From the IMG/VR virus record IMGVR_UViG_3300025674_000166, positions 1-35,005 of that record: a stretch of 35,005 nt of DNA. One strand, 5' to 3'. The position numbers and the translations under genes are program-made. Source of the DNA: a virus. Positions 1 through 7,566 of the stretch are shown in pieces. The first letter of the stretch is position 1; every line of letters begins with the position of its first letter. Under the pieces are notes generated by a model that had not been told where the DNA came from, ran no database searches, and was given only the letters and a program-made list of their open reading frames with translations.

Positions 1-243
1 CTGACGTGGCATCTTACAAATATTAAATCTGTTATCATGGAAATTCTGAATAAGTTTTTCCTGAAACGGATACATATTAAAAGGCACTAGACCATGGTCA
101 AGAGAAACGATCTTGATATAATTTCTAGCGAAATAAACTGGGTCCTCTTTACATTTAAGGAACTCAAGGATTTGTTCCTCTGTAAACTCAATTTGTGTAT
201 TCGCCTTCTTAAGGTTTGGATTACCTAAGTAAACTTCACTCAT
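1..243 (-). CDS. gp17: Terminase large subunit gp17, N-terminal part only
   Basis: This is the first 81 codons of the packaging ATPase/nuclease that drives DNA into the prohead. The ATG is at 241-243 and the frame stays open to the window edge. The visible part reads MSEVYLGNPNLKK..., then a T4 gp17-like segment with PVYFARNYIKI, an aromatic MYPFQEKLIQNF stretch (adenine-binding Q-motif region), and NRFNICKMPRQ. In the family, that last stretch leads directly into the Walker A loop (SGKST type), which lies just outside the window. The gene starts 10 nt after the stop of the 451-aa gene. In T4, genes 16 and 17 overlap; here three genes separate them. The ATPase and nuclease motifs themselves are not visible, so the call rests on this N-terminal segment and on gene order. 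Confidence 0.9.
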   Translation of the reverse strand, partial: MSEVYLGNPNLKKANTQIEFTEEQILEFLKCKEDPVYFARNYIKIVSLDHGLVPFNMYPFQEKLIQNFHDNRFNICKMPRQ

Positions 244-253
244 AAAAAATTAC

Positions 254-1609
254 CTATCTAGTTTCTCGCCATTGAATAGTATTAAACACATCCGTTGTTG
301 TATTAGTATCTAGGTTGGTCACAATAACGGCAAAAATATTACTATCATTAGAGTCAATATTTTGTGCGATATAAGACCTTCTAGCAGTCGTTGGGTTAAA
401 TGCAACTTGAGCAGATGCTTGTTTACCTGATGGATTATTAGCAGCAATCAAAGATGCCTGTCTCAAATCTCCACCAGTTGTTGTGAAGTTAGTCCCTGCC
501 GTGACATTATACTCAACTGCTGAATCATCATCGGCACTTACCCAACTTCCACCAGTAATATTAGTATTGCTTGGAACTCTCCAAATTTCAATTCTACAAT
601 TTGTAGAATCACTCAAACATTCAATATCAGTCACTCTTACAGTTGTTCTGTTTGGAATTCCTTTAAATGTATCCTTACAACGAATAGCCATAACACATTG
701 TCTTGCAGTTGCACCACCAGCACTGGAAAAAGATATTGGACCATTAAAGGCACCAAACTCAACACCAGTCTCAACATATCCACCCTCACTCATTACAGTG
801 GAACAGATTTGTTCCATTGATGTAATGCCTACGGCAGCTCCAGTATTGGCGACCTCACAACGAATGGGAAGAGATGGGAGTGACCAATATGCGTGTTCTT
901 CAACATTGCCATGATTGAACTCATGAAAATAAACCATCTGCCCACCGATGACAAATCCACAACGAATTCTACCAACACCTAACCACTGAAAGTCTGCTGC
1001 GAATAGATGAGTTTTTGTGAAATCTATATTGATACCAGAAAGAGTTGTTCCGTCTAACTTATCCAGGTTCCAATCGGATTGATTGACAACTGTATCACTG
1101 GCAATTCCTGTGTTGTATGATCGTCTTACAACAGAAACAGTTCCGTCTCCCTCCTGTTGAACAAATACTCCGTTTCTATCGTCAAAATATCCAATCTTCT
1201 TCGTAGTATTTTCTCTTACATCAGTGAAGTTAAAACTGGTCAGCACAAATTGAGACTTACCAGGCATGTAGTGGTGATACATTCTGGACTGGTGAATCAC
1301 CTTATCTGTCGCACCAGTTCCAACAATCAAGGCAATAGATGCTGTATTTGGGTTTACCTCGGTTGTAGATGCTGCACCAACAGTCTTTGTAAGAAGTTCT
1401 ACCTCTTCACCATAAATGTGAGAATAGTCAGCAAGAGTGAAAGTATCAGATACTCTCATTCTACCAAAAGCATCTGATCCACCACTAGTGGGTCCAGAAG
1501 TTATTCCACAGTTTCCAATGTTGCCATATCTGTCGGCACACATGAAAACTTCGAAGAGTGTTCTCTCCTGGTTCAGGTAGTCCTGTTGATTTTTATTCCA
1601 CTGAGCCAT
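254..1609 (-). CDS. Conserved virion structural protein with DAFGRxRVS motif
   Basis: This is a 451-aa protein of a type common in cyanophages and other marine phages; I do not know its exact place in the particle. Near residues 40-60 it has SGGSDAFGRMRVSDTFTL, a signature I associate with this virion-protein family. The middle holds a beta-rich region ending in FHEFNHGN, YWSLPSLPIR and CEVANTG, also typical of the family. The C-terminal third is rich in Ser, Thr and Asn and looks like a beta-structured exposed domain. Its ATG overlaps the stop of the 102-aa gene (TAATG), so the two are probably translationally coupled. It lies directly before gp17, in the inserted cassette between the terminase genes. 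A role as a head-surface or fibre protein is inference; no enzymatic motif was seen. Confidence 0.85.
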   Translation of the reverse strand: MAQWNKNQQDYLNQERTLFEVFMCADRYGNIGNCGITSGPTSGGSDAFGRMRVSDTFTLADYSHIYGEEVELLTKTVGAASTTEVNPNTASIALIVGTGATDKVIHQSRMYHHYMPGKSQFVLTSFNFTDVRENTTKKIGYFDDRNGVFVQQEGDGTVSVVRRSYNTGIASDTVVNQSDWNLDKLDGTTLSGINIDFTKTHLFAADFQWLGVGRIRCGFVIGGQMVYFHEFNHGNVEEHAYWSLPSLPIRCEVANTGAAVGITSMEQICSTVMSEGGYVETGVEFGAFNGPISFSSAGGATARQCVMAIRCKDTFKGIPNRTTVRVTDIECLSDSTNCRIEIWRVPSNTNITGGSWVSADDDSAVEYNVTAGTNFTTTGGDLRQASLIAANNPSGKQASAQVAFNPTTARRSYIAQNIDSNDSNIFAVIVTNLDTNTTTDVFNTIQWRETR

Positions 1610-1917
1610 TAATCACTCCAACTTAATCTTTCTGGTCTATACCTTTGAGAACTTTTGATATTTAAGGAACTTGATGTTGCTGGATAAATGTTGTGAACAA
1701 CCGCTCCAGGATATTCTCCTTGAAGATTTTCTGCAAGTTCATTTTTAGAAGGCATAGAACCTTCAATCTCCATTCTATATATTTTTCCTTCCCAGACCAC
1801 ATCAGCGATATATGATTCGCTTGCTTGTTCTGGTGAAGACCCTCCTACATTGAGAGTTCCATTGAAATCGCCATTGATGGTGATATTTTCTTTTAGAAAC
1901 TGTTTGAAACTTTTCAT
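1609..1917 (-). CDS. Small protein with capsid-targeting-like N-terminus
   Basis: This is a 102-aa protein of unknown function. Its first residues, MKSFKQFLKE, resemble the T4 internal-protein capsid-targeting sequence (MKTYQEFIAE in IPIII). They also end in L-x-E, the cleavage consensus (L/I-x-E) of the T4-type prohead protease gp21. Cleavage after E10 would leave a mature protein of about 92 aa. The body carries VVWEGKIYRMEIEG followed by MPSKNELAENLQGEYPG and VVHNIYPA, which looks like one small alpha/beta domain. The ATG follows the TGA of the 642-aa gene by 1 nt, and the stop overlaps the next start, so all three genes form one translational unit. Packaging inside the head is inference from the N-terminus and position; a scaffold-associated or head protein is the alternative. 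Confidence 0.8.
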   Translation of the reverse strand: MKSFKQFLKENITINGDFNGTLNVGGSSPEQASESYIADVVWEGKIYRMEIEGSMPSKNELAENLQGEYPGAVVHNIYPATSSSLNIKSSQRYRPERLSWSD

Positions 1918-1918
1918 A

Positions 1919-3847
1919 TCAGCAATTCCAAGCTCTGAGGGACTTATTGATTCTGCTATCGGGATCGTTAGCAGTTTTCTTTGAGGTAAGTTTTTTCTTC
2001 ATACCTTTCATTCTTGCACAGAATGACTTGCGGCGTTTGTTTCCTTTCTCCTTACTTGGTGCCTTCAAATCAGAACCAGGATTTTCACGCTCATAAGACT
2101 TGCGTCCTTTTTCATTCAAACCTCCTTTAGGATTTTTTCCAGACTTTTTTGTCCAGGCAGCACCCTCAATGATTTCACCTTCTGGTTCGAAGTGTGCTAG
2201 TTGATTATCTTTCTTGGCAGACTTAGCAGATGCTCCCCTTACTGGTGGTACTGGTGGTGCCGTCTCCAGATGTTGTTTCCAAAAATCCATAGACTCTTTA
2301 CGCTTTTTTGGGTTAGAAATTTTAAGATATTCGGTTGGTTGATATCCCCCCTCACCCCTACCACGGGTACTATCATAACCACTTTCGGCAAGTTCTTCTC
2401 TCCAGTTTGAGTATCCTTCCTTCACACAGTTGGGAACCATTTTCTTTCCCTTCTTCTTCATACCCAGTTGCTTATAACCAACCCAACACTTCTCATCAAT
2501 TTTTTGCCCACCTTTAATTGGTTCTGGTTCAATAATATTTACAGTTTCAAACTCAAGTGCTTTAAAGTCCTCTTTCCAGTTTGAAGTATCATACTCTTCG
2601 TTCTTCTTCGACTTTCCGTAGTTAGCAGCACCTTTTTTACGGCACTGAACCAAACGACCTGATGCATATGCAGAAGGCCAAACTTTTGCACTTGCTTTTA
2701 CTTTTTTATAGCAAGCATCTTTCTTACCTTCTTGAAGGGGGTCTTTTGGACCTTCCAGACCAGTCTTGTCAACTTCAAAGTTAAACTTTCTTTTATTTGG
2801 TTTTGGCTCAGTTGCAGATGCTGGAATTTGTTCACCAACTTTATATGCATTATGTGGAATGCCTTCAAAAACTACTTTACCTTCTGGTTCGTAAGAATTG
2901 ATTTGGATTTCATTTCCTTTGATAGTGAATCCAGGTTTGACTTTTTTATTAAGTGCTCTTCTAATTCTTCCAGGAAGTTTTTCTACAAATTCACCAGCTT
3001 TAGGACCAGCCATGACACTGCCCTTGCCAATTTGACCTCCACCATCAGCATATTCTATCAGTTCACCTTCTGGTTCGAAGTGTGCATTTCTAACACTTGC
3101 AGATTTTTTAGGAGTTGATGGTACAACTACTGCCCCTGGTACAATCTTTCTAATTGCATCATCGGGATTTTTGAATTCAGTTCCTCGACCAGTGGGAATA
3201 CCAATTTTTTCTTGTAAGTCCTCTCTCCAGTTAGAATAAGATTCTTGTCTCACGTTTTTCGCCTTCCCTTTTCTGTTTGGATTTGGATCTTCTTTACGCT
3301 TTTTGCGTGCTCTCTTATTTCTTTCTTTCTTACTCATTGCAGCACGGTCATCTGCATCACGGCAATATGGTTTTGTTTTCTGTCCTGGTTGTTTCGCACA
3401 AGGTTTGCCATCATATTTACCTCCAGTTTGTACCCAACCACCACCTTTGAACCAATCGCGGAGTGAATACCCTTTATCTTTGGCAGATTTGCCATCACGC
3501 TTACCCTCACTTACATCACCACTTTCTTCATGCTCATCATCACTCATCAAGTTGCCATTAGGCATTATATGATGACCTTTGGGAATTTTTTTACACTTTT
3601 CATCAGTTTTGCACCAATATTCACCTTCACCACACTTTGATTTACCCTCAGACATATAACCCGCAGCAGCGTCCGTATTGTGCTCGGTGTCGGTAATCTT
3701 TGCTTGTAACCAAGCAGGTAAATTGTCATCATCAGACATTGTAGAGAGAACTTTTTGAACTCTCTTCAAGTTTATGATAGAGTTTCTTACCTGGCTTTTC
3801 GCCATCGAAACTTCATGGTCCTTTTCTTTAGAACCCATATTAGACAC
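1919..3847 (-). CDS. Mosaic basic protein with repeated YSNWREEL and FEPEG modules
   Basis: This is a 642-aa Lys-rich protein without recognisable catalytic residues. In order it holds: an N-terminal helix ending in NLPAWLQAKIT (about 25-65); a Cys-containing YWCKTDEKCKKIPKG (77-91); a segment with KPCAKQPGQ...KPYCRDADDRAAM (148-171), resembling a marine-virus DUF (DUF5872-like, from memory); SYSNWREDLQE (203-213); AHFEPEGELIE (255-265); a YEPEGK variant (319-324); DACYKKVKASAKVWPSAYAS (377-396); TSNWKEDF (421-428); CWVGYKQLGMKKKGKKM (454-470); YSNWREELAE (479-488); AHFEPEGEIIE (551-561); and a C-terminal GLNEKGRKSY...RRKSFCARM domain (DUF6321-like, from memory). The frame opens with GTG at 3847, which an AAGGA at 3861-3865 serves better than the ATG at 3838 (MGSKEKD). 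It follows gp16 by 9 nt. Several modules end in L/I-x-E, so processing by the prohead protease is possible. Confidence 0.85.
   Translation of the reverse strand: MSNMGSKEKDHEVSMAKSQVRNSIINLKRVQKVLSTMSDDDNLPAWLQAKITDTEHNTDAAAGYMSEGKSKCGEGEYWCKTDEKCKKIPKGHHIMPNGNLMSDDEHEESGDVSEGKRDGKSAKDKGYSLRDWFKGGGWVQTGGKYDGKPCAKQPGQKTKPYCRDADDRAAMSKKERNKRARKKRKEDPNPNRKGKAKNVRQESYSNWREDLQEKIGIPTGRGTEFKNPDDAIRKIVPGAVVVPSTPKKSASVRNAHFEPEGELIEYADGGGQIGKGSVMAGPKAGEFVEKLPGRIRRALNKKVKPGFTIKGNEIQINSYEPEGKVVFEGIPHNAYKVGEQIPASATEPKPNKRKFNFEVDKTGLEGPKDPLQEGKKDACYKKVKASAKVWPSAYASGRLVQCRKKGAANYGKSKKNEEYDTSNWKEDFKALEFETVNIIEPEPIKGGQKIDEKCWVGYKQLGMKKKGKKMVPNCVKEGYSNWREELAESGYDSTRGRGEGGYQPTEYLKISNPKKRKESMDFWKQHLETAPPVPPVRGASAKSAKKDNQLAHFEPEGEIIEGAAWTKKSGKNPKGGLNEKGRKSYERENPGSDLKAPSKEKGNKRRKSFCARMKGMKKKLTSKKTANDPDSRINKSLRAWNC
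2174..2197 (-). repeat. FEPEG repeat, copy 3 (24 bp identical to 3062-3085)
   Basis: These 24 bases are identical to 3062-3085 inside the same 642-aa gene and encode the AHFEPEGE core of the module. A third, diverged copy (13 bp shared, encoding YEPEGK) lies near 2880-2895. Identity at third codon positions suggests recent duplication or gene conversion. Confidence 0.85.
3062..3085 (-). repeat. FEPEG repeat, copy 1 (24 bp identical to 2174-2197)
   Basis: This is the partner of the copy at 2174-2197. It encodes AHFEPEGE at about residues 255-262 of the 642-aa protein and is followed by LIE, a match to the L/I-x-E prohead-protease consensus. Confidence 0.85.
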
Positions 3848-3856
3848 AATAATAAA

Positions 3857-4273
3857 CTATTCCTTATTATTTAGAAAACCTTGCTTTAGCATTTTTTGAA
3901 GATCTGTTGTTGAACCGACAAAAACTGCATTATTAGTAACCGTATTTGGACCTTTCTTGTCAGATTCTTCTTCAACATCTTTGAGTTTCTTCTGCAAATC
4001 AATCAATTTGTCTGTCGTATCAGCGACACTCTTAATTAATTGACCAGCAACTTCATATGCTCTAGGACTTCCACCTTCTCCAGCAAGTTCCATAATTCCA
4101 TTGATTGCTTCTTGACCCTTTTCAATCAATGAATATAAATTTGCCCTCGTATATTCATAATCCTTAGATATATCAGTCTTTTTTTCTGGTTTTTGTATTT
4201 TACCAGGTTTATTAGTTTCTACGATGCTACTATCGATGTCCAAAGCATCATCAATACTATCAAAATTTTGCAT
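3857..4273 (-). CDS. gp16: Terminase small subunit gp16
   Basis: This is the DNA-recognition subunit of the packaging motor and partner of gp17. The protein is 138 aa from ATG (T4 gp16 is about 164). It has an acidic N-terminus (MQNFDSIDDALDID), a basic linker with KPGKIQKPEKK, then two long helices (YEYTRANLYSLIEKGQEAI and YEVAGQLIKSVADTTDKL running into a Lys/Glu-rich coiled coil). This is the helical core expected of the oligomerising domain. The C-terminus ends in FVGSTTDLQKMLKQGF, a typical gp16 tail. The frame extends upstream to a TTG at 4282, but the ATG at 4273 gives the family-like start and lies 5 nt past the TGA of gp15. No good Shine-Dalgarno is visible, so coupling to gp15 is likely. 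Confidence 0.92.
   Translation of the reverse strand: MQNFDSIDDALDIDSSIVETNKPGKIQKPEKKTDISKDYEYTRANLYSLIEKGQEAINGIMELAGEGGSPRAYEVAGQLIKSVADTTDKLIDLQKKLKDVEEESDKKGPNTVTNNAVFVGSTTDLQKMLKQGFLNNKE
3868..3875 (-). promoter_or_regulatory. Candidate late promoter TCTAAATA before the 642-aa gene
   Basis: The minus strand reads TCTAAATAATAAGGA, one or two changes from the T4 late element TATAAATA. It sits in the last codons of gp16, about 20 nt before the GTG of the 642-aa gene, with AAGGA at 3861-3865 between them. It could give the cassette its own late transcript. The match is short and the DNA is AT-rich. Confidence 0.4.
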
Positions 4274-4278
4274 GAGAA

Positions 4279-5079
4279 TCAAATGTCTTGTTGACGAGTT
4301 GGGCTATAATTCTTACCATCCGAGAAATCTAACCATTCCTCAGTAAATCCAAAATCATCTCCTGGTTCTGCATCAATTGGATCGGGTACTGCAGTGTATC
4401 TAACCTCCCTTGTGGCAGTTTGAGTATCTGTATTTGTATACATATCAACTTGAACCTTACGAATGAGACCCTCAGTACTGTCAGCGACGGGACCAAACAG
4501 ATATGTTTTCGCAGTAAATCTGAGAGTATAAATTAATGCTCTTCTTGTACTAAAGTCTCCCTCATAATCATCTTGGAATGAAATGCTGTCAAGAACCATT
4601 GGAATATCTCTCTTTTCACCAATGGAATCTAGTAAATCAATCGTCAGATTAAATGAAGGTTGGAAAAAAGGTAGAATTTGTTCAATGATTTGTAGCGCAT
4701 CATCATTCAGTTTTGTTAAAATACTAAGTTCAAAACCAACATTATATGGTACAGGCATATAAACTTTTTTTATATTTCCACCATCATCACATGCCTTGAA
4801 GGTCTGAGTTACACTACTCTTTCTAGTTGGATCATAATTTAAAGAAACCATTTCAAATGACATTCTAGGCAATGTAATCTGAACAGCTTTGTTTAAATTT
4901 TCTTGCTGTTCAAGTCTAGCTAAAAACTTTTGAGTTGGTCCATATGCAATAGGAACCCTAATATCACTAAATGCAGTTCCATCTTGTTCAGTATGGCGTA
5001 TATTGATACCATTAAAAAGAGTACCAAAAGCTATGATAGTCTTCCTAATAATCTGATGATAGTAATAAGTTCCAAGCAT
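4279..5079 (-). CDS. gp15: Tail sheath stabiliser / tail completion protein gp15
   Basis: This 266-aa protein is close to T4 gp15 (272 aa). It caps the distal end of the tail tube and sheath and forms the joint to the neck. The N-terminus (MLGTYYYHQIIRKTIIAFGT, then LFNGINIRH) and the segment VPIAYGPTQKFLARLEQQ are characteristic of the family. The central VPYNVGFELSILTKLNDDALQIIEQILPFF and the beta-rich second half, with IPMVLDSISFQDDY, also fit. The ATG overlaps the stop of gp14 (TAATG) and the gene ends just before gp16, matching the T4 order 13-14-15-16. A GATAAATA at 5158-5165, inside gp14, might provide extra late transcription. Confidence 0.95.
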   Translation of the reverse strand: MLGTYYYHQIIRKTIIAFGTLFNGINIRHTEQDGTAFSDIRVPIAYGPTQKFLARLEQQENLNKAVQITLPRMSFEMVSLNYDPTRKSSVTQTFKACDDGGNIKKVYMPVPYNVGFELSILTKLNDDALQIIEQILPFFQPSFNLTIDLLDSIGEKRDIPMVLDSISFQDDYEGDFSTRRALIYTLRFTAKTYLFGPVADSTEGLIRKVQVDMYTNTDTQTATREVRYTAVPDPIDAEPGDDFGFTEEWLDFSDGKNYSPTRQQDI

Positions 5080-6485
5080 TAATAGTTACCAAAAGGATTT
5101 GATTCTGTGAAATCTAACAGTGCATCTGCCTCAAGTTCGATTTCGTCATTCTGAGCGTATTTATCATATAAGTCATCTATAACTACAGAACGAAGACTAA
5201 ATTCTGCACCAGAAGTCTGTCCAACAATAGTTTCACCAGGATAGAATCCAGTTATTGTTCCACCTATTCCTAAGTTGGAAATCTCAAGAATATAATTATC
5301 CAAGTTCCAATCCTTAACTCTTGCTGTAGTATAAGATCTGCTTCCTTGTACAACTTCATTGAATAAGTATGTTCCTATTCCAAGAATAACATCTGGGTCT
5401 GCTACAGTCACTGTAGGAATTCCAACGTATTCTGAACCAGAGTTTGTAATGTATATAGAATTTACATAAGAATTAGTTCCATCATATGCCATAGATGCAA
5501 TACCAGTGGCAACATCTGAACCAGTCGCTGGGTCTGAAACTGTTATTAGAGGTGCTGTTCCATATCCAGTTCCTCCATCATTAACAACAAATGCAACAAC
5601 TCCTTGAGAACCACTAGAATTGATGGAGCATGTCGCTGCTGCTCCACTTCCCCCTCCACCAACAAATGTGATGGTAGGAATTGTGGTATATCCAATACCA
5701 GCAAAAGTCAGATATACATGTTCAATGGAAGTAACTCCACCTTTAGTCGTTGTAATTGCAACTGCTCTAGCATCATTATTGGGTATTCCCGTTGGTGATG
5801 GTGTAATTGAAACTAGAGGATCTGACGTAAATCCATATCCATCATCATTCAGGTAAATTTCATCAACATATCCATTTCCGAGAACTGCCGTGACATCTGC
5901 AGTTCTTCCAACACCAATCAAATTCAATGTTGCAATATATCCAATATCTTCAACTAGAGTGTCAATTTCTTCAATATCAGTATCAATGATTTCGTCTTCA
6001 TATTCGAAGAGTTCACACTGCAACTCATAAACATATGTTTTACCTAACTGGTAAAATGGTTTTTCATGCTCAACAAATTTAATTTCAAATAACCTATTTC
6101 CCAATGGGAAATAAATCAAATCTCCTTCACTTGGTCTTGTTGCAACCTCTATCTGAGCATCTCCAACTAAAAATGGTGATATAAACTCTTCATATCTCTC
6201 CTTAGAGATAATTAAAGTTACGTCATCTCTCAAACTCATTCCAAATTTTGTGAGAATATCACCTGCACCAGTATACCCATCATATGTACCAACATATGCC
6301 TCTATTGAAAAGTTTTCATCAAATTTTGATGCTTGAACTTCTTCAATAATTGTCTTCTTATTGACAAACTTTCTTGGGATGTATGTAATCTCAACACCAT
6401 GCATCCTCAACTGTTCATTGATTAAATCTTGTATTAATCTTTGTTCAGTATTAGAACCGTGTAGAAAATAGGGATTAAGTGCCAT
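5079..6485 (-). CDS. gp14: Neck protein gp14 with an inserted repeat domain
   Basis: gp14 forms the head-tail connector neck with gp13. The first 190 residues match the family: MALNPYFLHGSNTEQRLIQD, VEITYIPRKFVNKKTIIEE, and FGMSLRDDVTLIISKERYEE. The protein is 468 aa, against about 256 in T4. The extra length is a beta-rich insertion at roughly residues 204-364 with four GxGY-type units (DDGYGFTSDPLVSI, FAGIGYTTIPTITF, DGGTGYGTAPLITV, NSGSEYVGIPTVTV). A short segment (FNEVVQGSRSYTTARVKDW...ETIVGQTSGA) follows, before the acidic C-terminus ESNPFGNY. The start overlaps the gp13 stop. The insertion probably makes a surface-exposed extension of the neck; this is inference. Confidence 0.93.
   Translation of the reverse strand: MALNPYFLHGSNTEQRLIQDLINEQLRMHGVEITYIPRKFVNKKTIIEEVQASKFDENFSIEAYVGTYDGYTGAGDILTKFGMSLRDDVTLIISKERYEEFISPFLVGDAQIEVATRPSEGDLIYFPLGNRLFEIKFVEHEKPFYQLGKTYVYELQCELFEYEDEIIDTDIEEIDTLVEDIGYIATLNLIGVGRTADVTAVLGNGYVDEIYLNDDGYGFTSDPLVSITPSPTGIPNNDARAVAITTTKGGVTSIEHVYLTFAGIGYTTIPTITFVGGGGSGAAATCSINSSGSQGVVAFVVNDGGTGYGTAPLITVSDPATGSDVATGIASMAYDGTNSYVNSIYITNSGSEYVGIPTVTVADPDVILGIGTYLFNEVVQGSRSYTTARVKDWNLDNYILEISNLGIGGTITGFYPGETIVGQTSGAEFSLRSVVIDDLYDKYAQNDEIELEADALLDFTESNPFGNY
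5158..5165 (-). promoter_or_regulatory. Possible late promoter GATAAATA upstream of gp15
   Basis: The minus strand reads GATAAATACG about 80 nt before the gp15 ATG, inside the gp14 coding sequence. It shares the ATAAATA core with the other candidates in this cluster. Chance matches are likely in DNA this AT-rich. Confidence 0.2.
5395..5875 (-). repeat. GxGY beta-repeat block inserted in gp14
   Basis: Four protein-level repeats of about 35-55 residues share the pattern (S/G)GxGYxxxPxVxI, often followed by GSGA. They lie at residues 204-364 of gp14 and explain most of its excess length. Similar units occur in gp8, the 2406-aa protein and the 4272-aa protein of this window. Confidence 0.75.
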
Positions 6486-7312
6486 TATCCTATAAAGTCA
6501 TATGGTGGAAGTTCGTACTCTGATGTCATTCTTGCTTTTATATCAGACAATTCTGATTCTGCTTGCTGAAGAATTTCTCCACCATTCATTTCAATTCCAC
6601 CTGGAAGTTTAACTCCTTTAAACTTGCTCAGATTTTGTCCCCACTGCTTTTTAATCAATGCTGTTAGATAGAGTTTTAAGAAACTATCATTATAGACATT
6701 TGTGAAAGTACTTGGATCTAATATACGATAACAATCTAAAACAATTGTATCGCCTGCGGTCTGTGCACCCCAATCTATATCCAAATAGAGTCTATTTTGT
6801 CTCTTGTTAAATCTCAATTGCTTATCTGTAGTCAATAAGAAATCAATGTCTTCCAAGTATGATTTGACCATTGCATATTGTAAAAGTTCAACTGAGTTGA
6901 AGTAATACAAATCATTCAGGAAAAGTTGATATTTGATACTAAACATTCCACCAGAAATAGAACTAGTATCAAACTTAAATACTTTTTCTACACCAATTAC
7001 AGAGTCTGGAACTTGGATGTAATTATTACTTTCATACCAAGTATAAGGATTTCCTGTAGTTGATGTCGCTGTAGTTGATGTTAATGCAACATTTCCAATT
7101 TCCGCACTTCCCCTATCAATATCATCTTGAGTAATAACATATTTCAAATACATCCTTTCGACACCATCAAAATGGCGTTCTTGGAAATATTGTAATGCAT
7201 CATCGACCAAATCATCGACTTGATCATCATCAACGTTAATTTCTAAAACAGGAGCACCTAACCGCCTCAGGCAGTAACTAACTAATTCTTGTCTTGATGC
7301 AGGTTTTGCCAT
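6485..7312 (-). CDS. gp13: Neck protein gp13 (head completion)
   Basis: This 275-aa protein (T4 gp13 is 309) completes the head vertex and binds gp14. Diagnostic segments are ELVSYCLRRLGAPVLEINVD, DDQVDDLVDDALQYFQERHFD and GVERMYLKYVITQDDIDRG at the N-terminus. FKFDTSSISGGMFSIKYQLFLNDLYYFNS follows in the middle. The C-terminal half has KLYLTALIKKQWGQNLSKF and the PGGIEMNGGEIL helix region, ending in YELPPYDFIG. It is preceded by a 46-nt spacer carrying a hairpin and an ATAAATA element, so it may head its own late transcript gp13-14-15-16. The stop overlaps the gp14 start. Confidence 0.95.
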   Translation of the reverse strand: MAKPASRQELVSYCLRRLGAPVLEINVDDDQVDDLVDDALQYFQERHFDGVERMYLKYVITQDDIDRGSAEIGNVALTSTTATSTTGNPYTWYESNNYIQVPDSVIGVEKVFKFDTSSISGGMFSIKYQLFLNDLYYFNSVELLQYAMVKSYLEDIDFLLTTDKQLRFNKRQNRLYLDIDWGAQTAGDTIVLDCYRILDPSTFTNVYNDSFLKLYLTALIKKQWGQNLSKFKGVKLPGGIEMNGGEILQQAESELSDIKARMTSEYELPPYDFIG

Positions 7313-7330
7313 TTGTTTCTTTCAACCTAT

Positions 7331-7362
7331 TCTCTAAAAATAGAGATTCTCAAAGTATTTAT
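7331..7362 (-). promoter_or_regulatory. Late-promoter-like ATAAATA plus leader hairpin before gp13
   Basis: The minus strand carries GGGATAAATAC (element at 7355-7362) across the stop codon of the 68-aa gene, 43 nt before the gp13 ATG. Downstream in the leader is a perfect 6-bp hairpin, TCTCTA/TAGAGA with a 4-nt loop, at 7331-7346. The arrangement suggests a late start point with a structured 5' leader. The promoter match is short. Confidence 0.45.
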
Positions 7363-7565
7363 CCCTTGAGAAATTCTTTCAATAGAGATTTAATCTCATC
7401 AATATCACTTCTCAATTGTTTAAGTTCAGACTCTTGATTTATCTTTCTGTTTTTATCGGCAAGATAATTTGAATAGTCTCTATCACTTAAATTAACAATT
7501 GCCCCAGTCTCATCATCACGGTACAGATGACTATGACCTTCGACTGGGATATATTTTCTCTTCAT
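7359..7565 (-). CDS. Small conserved protein with VEGHSHLYRD motif and C-terminal coiled coil
   Basis: This 68-aa protein of unknown function lies in the structural cluster between the 2406-aa gene and gp13. The N-terminal half, KYIPVEGHSHLYRDDETGAI, looks like a small beta hairpin and recurs in short cyanophage proteins. The C-terminal half (SELKQLRSDIDEIKSLLKEF) has a clean heptad pattern, suggesting oligomerisation. The ATG is 1 nt beyond the stop of the 2406-aa gene, indicating coupling. In T4 this slot, between the gp9-12/wac block and gp13, is occupied by the fibritin gene wac. The coiled coil is far too short to be fibritin, so no function is claimed. Confidence 0.8.
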   Translation of the reverse strand: MKRKYIPVEGHSHLYRDDETGAIVNLSDRDYSNYLADKNRKINQESELKQLRSDIDEIKSLLKEFLKG

Positions 7566-7566
7566 A

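Noticed and set aside
3857-4282. TTG start for gp16 (MILMQNFD...)
   Set aside because: The ATG nine bases later gives a family-like MQNFDSIDDAL start and sits just past the gp15 stop; the TTG has no better ribosome-binding site.
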